Positions 5,747 to 7,148 of a DNA stretch of 7,148 bases are shown here, in pieces. The translations under genes and the position numbers were made by a program. Position 1 is the stretch's first letter. Each line of letters opens with the position of its first letter. The stretch comes from Bacteroidales bacterium M5 (lineage in GTDB: Bacteria; Bacteroidota; Bacteroidia; Bacteroidales; Muribaculaceae). The notes under the pieces are model-generated. The model did not search any database. It was not told the origin of the DNA and was given only the letters and a program-made list of their open reading frames with translations. Location of the stretch: assembly GCA_001689535.1 (NCBI GenBank), contig LUJP01000012.1:1-7148 (forward strand). The letters run 5' to 3'.

Positions 5747-7090
5747 ATGCAACTGACACCCCTCACAGCAATCAGCCCCATCGACGGCCGGTATCGCTCG
5801 AAGTGCGAGAAACTCGACCAGTATTTTTCGGAATTCGCCCTCATCCGCTACCGCGTGAAGGTGGAGGTGGAATATTTCATAGCACTGTGCGAGCTCCCTC
5901 TGCCGCAGCTTGAAAGCGTGGACCACTCTACTTTCGAGGCTCTCCGCGACATCTACCGCAACTTCACCGAGGCCGACGCCGCAAAGGTCAAGGAGATCGA
6001 ATCAGTGACCAACCACGACGTAAAAGCCGTAGAGTATTTCCTGAAAGAGAAATTCGACGCTCTCGGGCTCCAGTTCTGCAAGGAGTTCATTCATTTCGGC
6101 CTCACATCCCAGGACATCAACAACACCTCCGTGCCTATGTCGATACGTGAGGCTGTGCTCGAAGTCTATCTGCCCGAACTCGAGCACCTTATTGCCGACC
6201 TCGAAGCAAAGGCCGACGAATGGGCCGACATTCCCATGCTCGCCAAGACCCACGGACAGCCTGCCAGCCCCACCCGCCTGGGCAAGGAGCTGCGCGTGTT
6301 CAGCTACCGCCTGCGCACCCAGGCCGACGCCCTCAAGGCCGTACCGGTAAGCGGCAAGTTCGGCGGCGCCACAGGCAATTTCAACGCCCACCGCACCGCG
6401 TATCCCGGCATCGACTGGCCCGCTTTCGCAGCCCGTTTCCTCAAGGAGCGTCTTGGAATAGAACGCGAGCAGTGGACTACCCAGATTTCAAACTACGACA
6501 ATCTGGCCGCCCTGTTCGACGCAATGCGCCGCATCAACACCATCATGATCGACCTCGACCGCGATATATGGATGTATATCTCGATGGACTACTTCAAGCA
6601 GCGCATCAAGGCCGGAGAAGTAGGTTCGTCGGCAATGCCCCACAAAGTAAACCCCATTGACTTCGAGAATTCCGAAGGCAACCTCGGAATGGCCGATGCC
6701 ATTCTCGGCTTCCTGGCCGGAAAACTTCCCGTGAGCCGCCTGCAGCGCGACCTCACTGACTCCACGGTGCTCCGCAACGTCGGCGTGCCTATGGGCCACA
6801 TGATGATTGCCCTCGCCTCCACCCTCAAGGGTCTCGGCAAGCTCATCCTCAACCGTCCGGCTATCGATGCCGATCTCGACCGCATGTGGAGCGTAGTTGC
6901 CGAAGGCATCCAGACAATCCTGCGCCGCGAAGGCTATCCCAACCCCTACGAGACCCTAAAGCAGCTCACCCGCGTCAACACCGCCGTGACTGCCGAGAGT
7001 ATCTCCGCCTTCATCAACACCCTCGATGTTTCCGACGCCGTGAAGGAAGAGCTGCACCGCCTCAGCCCCTCCACCTACACCGGCTATTGA
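5747..7090 (+). CDS. purB: Adenylosuccinate lyase
   Basis: PurB is a cytoplasmic, normally tetrameric enzyme that catalyses two fumarate-releasing steps: SAICAR to AICAR in purine synthesis, and adenylosuccinate to AMP. The 447 residues match the length of the E. coli-type family (about 456). The N-terminus LTAISPIDGRY is characteristic. Further motifs are NHDVKAVEYF (89-98), HFGLTSQDINNTS (116-128), KTHGQPASPT (167-176, with catalytic acid His169), and the superfamily signature GSSAMPHKVNP (293-303), whose Ser294/Ser295 is the catalytic base on the mobile loop. All expected active-site motifs are intact and the C-terminus is complete. The ATG at 5747 is chosen because the conserved N-terminus starts there and stop codons or promoter elements lie upstream. 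It appears to be transcribed alone from the box at 5696-5703 and probably ends at the hairpin cut by the window edge. Composition is GC-rich, typical of core genome. Confidence 0.97.
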   Translation: MQLTPLTAISPIDGRYRSKCEKLDQYFSEFALIRYRVKVEVEYFIALCELPLPQLESVDHSTFEALRDIYRNFTEADAAKVKEIESVTNHDVKAVEYFLKEKFDALGLQFCKEFIHFGLTSQDINNTSVPMSIREAVLEVYLPELEHLIADLEAKADEWADIPMLAKTHGQPASPTRLGKELRVFSYRLRTQADALKAVPVSGKFGGATGNFNAHRTAYPGIDWPAFAARFLKERLGIEREQWTTQISNYDNLAALFDAMRRINTIMIDLDRDIWMYISMDYFKQRIKAGEVGSSAMPHKVNPIDFENSEGNLGMADAILGFLAGKLPVSRLQRDLTDSTVLRNVGVPMGHMMIALASTLKGLGKLILNRPAIDADLDRMWSVVAEGIQTILRREGYPNPYETLKQLTRVNTAVTAESISAFINTLDVSDAVKEELHRLSPSTYTGY

Positions 7091-7115
7091 TTCCCAGCCT
7101 CCAAACTCCTGATAT

Positions 7116-7148
7116 AAAAAAAGAGGCTGTCTAACAACGAAGTTAGGC
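7116..7148 (+). terminator. Probable purB terminator, or repeat end, cut by the window edge
   Basis: Seven A residues (7116-7122) precede GAGGCTGTCTAAC. GTCTAAC (7129-7135) pairs with GTTAGGC (7142-7148) around AACGAA, with one wobble pair, and the window ends exactly at the last visible stem base. If the missing bases continue as AGCCTC and T residues, this is a symmetrical bidirectional terminator 25 bases after purB. GAGGCTGTCT also resembles terminal repeats of Bacteroidales insertion sequences, so an IS edge is the alternative. Confidence 0.55.

Noticed and set aside
1..7148. CRISPR array, tRNA or rRNA genes, transposase, phage or defence genes
   Set aside because: No regularly spaced repeats, RNA gene signatures or corresponding protein motifs were seen on either strand.

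Overview
The window looks like a chromosomal contig from a Bacteroidales gut bacterium, possibly Muribaculaceae-like. This rests on TAnnTTTG -7 boxes upstream of several genes, no obvious Shine-Dalgarno sequences, a lipoprotein-anchored subclass A2 beta-lactamase, and a Bacteroidales-style secreted GH3 glycosidase. The genus is inference. Both edges look like assembly ends: 17 G at the left, and half of a terminator-like hairpin or repeat at the right.

Layout: (1) 59-1178 is an AT-rich segment with two plus-strand genes of unknown function, a small lipoprotein and a secreted protein. (2) 1179-1508 is a gene-free stretch holding two palindromes with the same CAAATTG core, upstream of (3) a class A2 serine beta-lactamase (1509-2426, +). 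(4) A strong hairpin at 2454-2488 lies between the convergent beta-lactamase and (5) a secreted GH3 beta-glycosidase (2570-4936, -). (6) 4937-5139 is a divergent promoter region with a -7 box for each direction and an inverted repeat in the GH3 leader. (7) 5140-5631 (+) encodes a small exported protein of unknown function and ends in a clear intrinsic terminator. (8) The terminator's T-tract nearly touches the -7 box of purB (5747-7090, +), adenylosuccinate lyase.

The genes do not form one pathway. PurB is a core purine enzyme. The GH3 enzyme trims oligosaccharides in the periplasm. The beta-lactamase protects the cell wall enzymes. The three unknown genes are all predicted to be exported. 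Composition changes along the window: 21 of 60 bases are G/C at 181-240, 33 of 60 at 4201-4260 and 43 of 60 at 6241-6300. The left part therefore looks like accessory or acquired DNA next to ordinary genome. I see no clear novel multi-gene system. The best leads are the twin palindromes before the beta-lactamase, the hairpin leader of the GH3 gene and the AT-rich exported pair.
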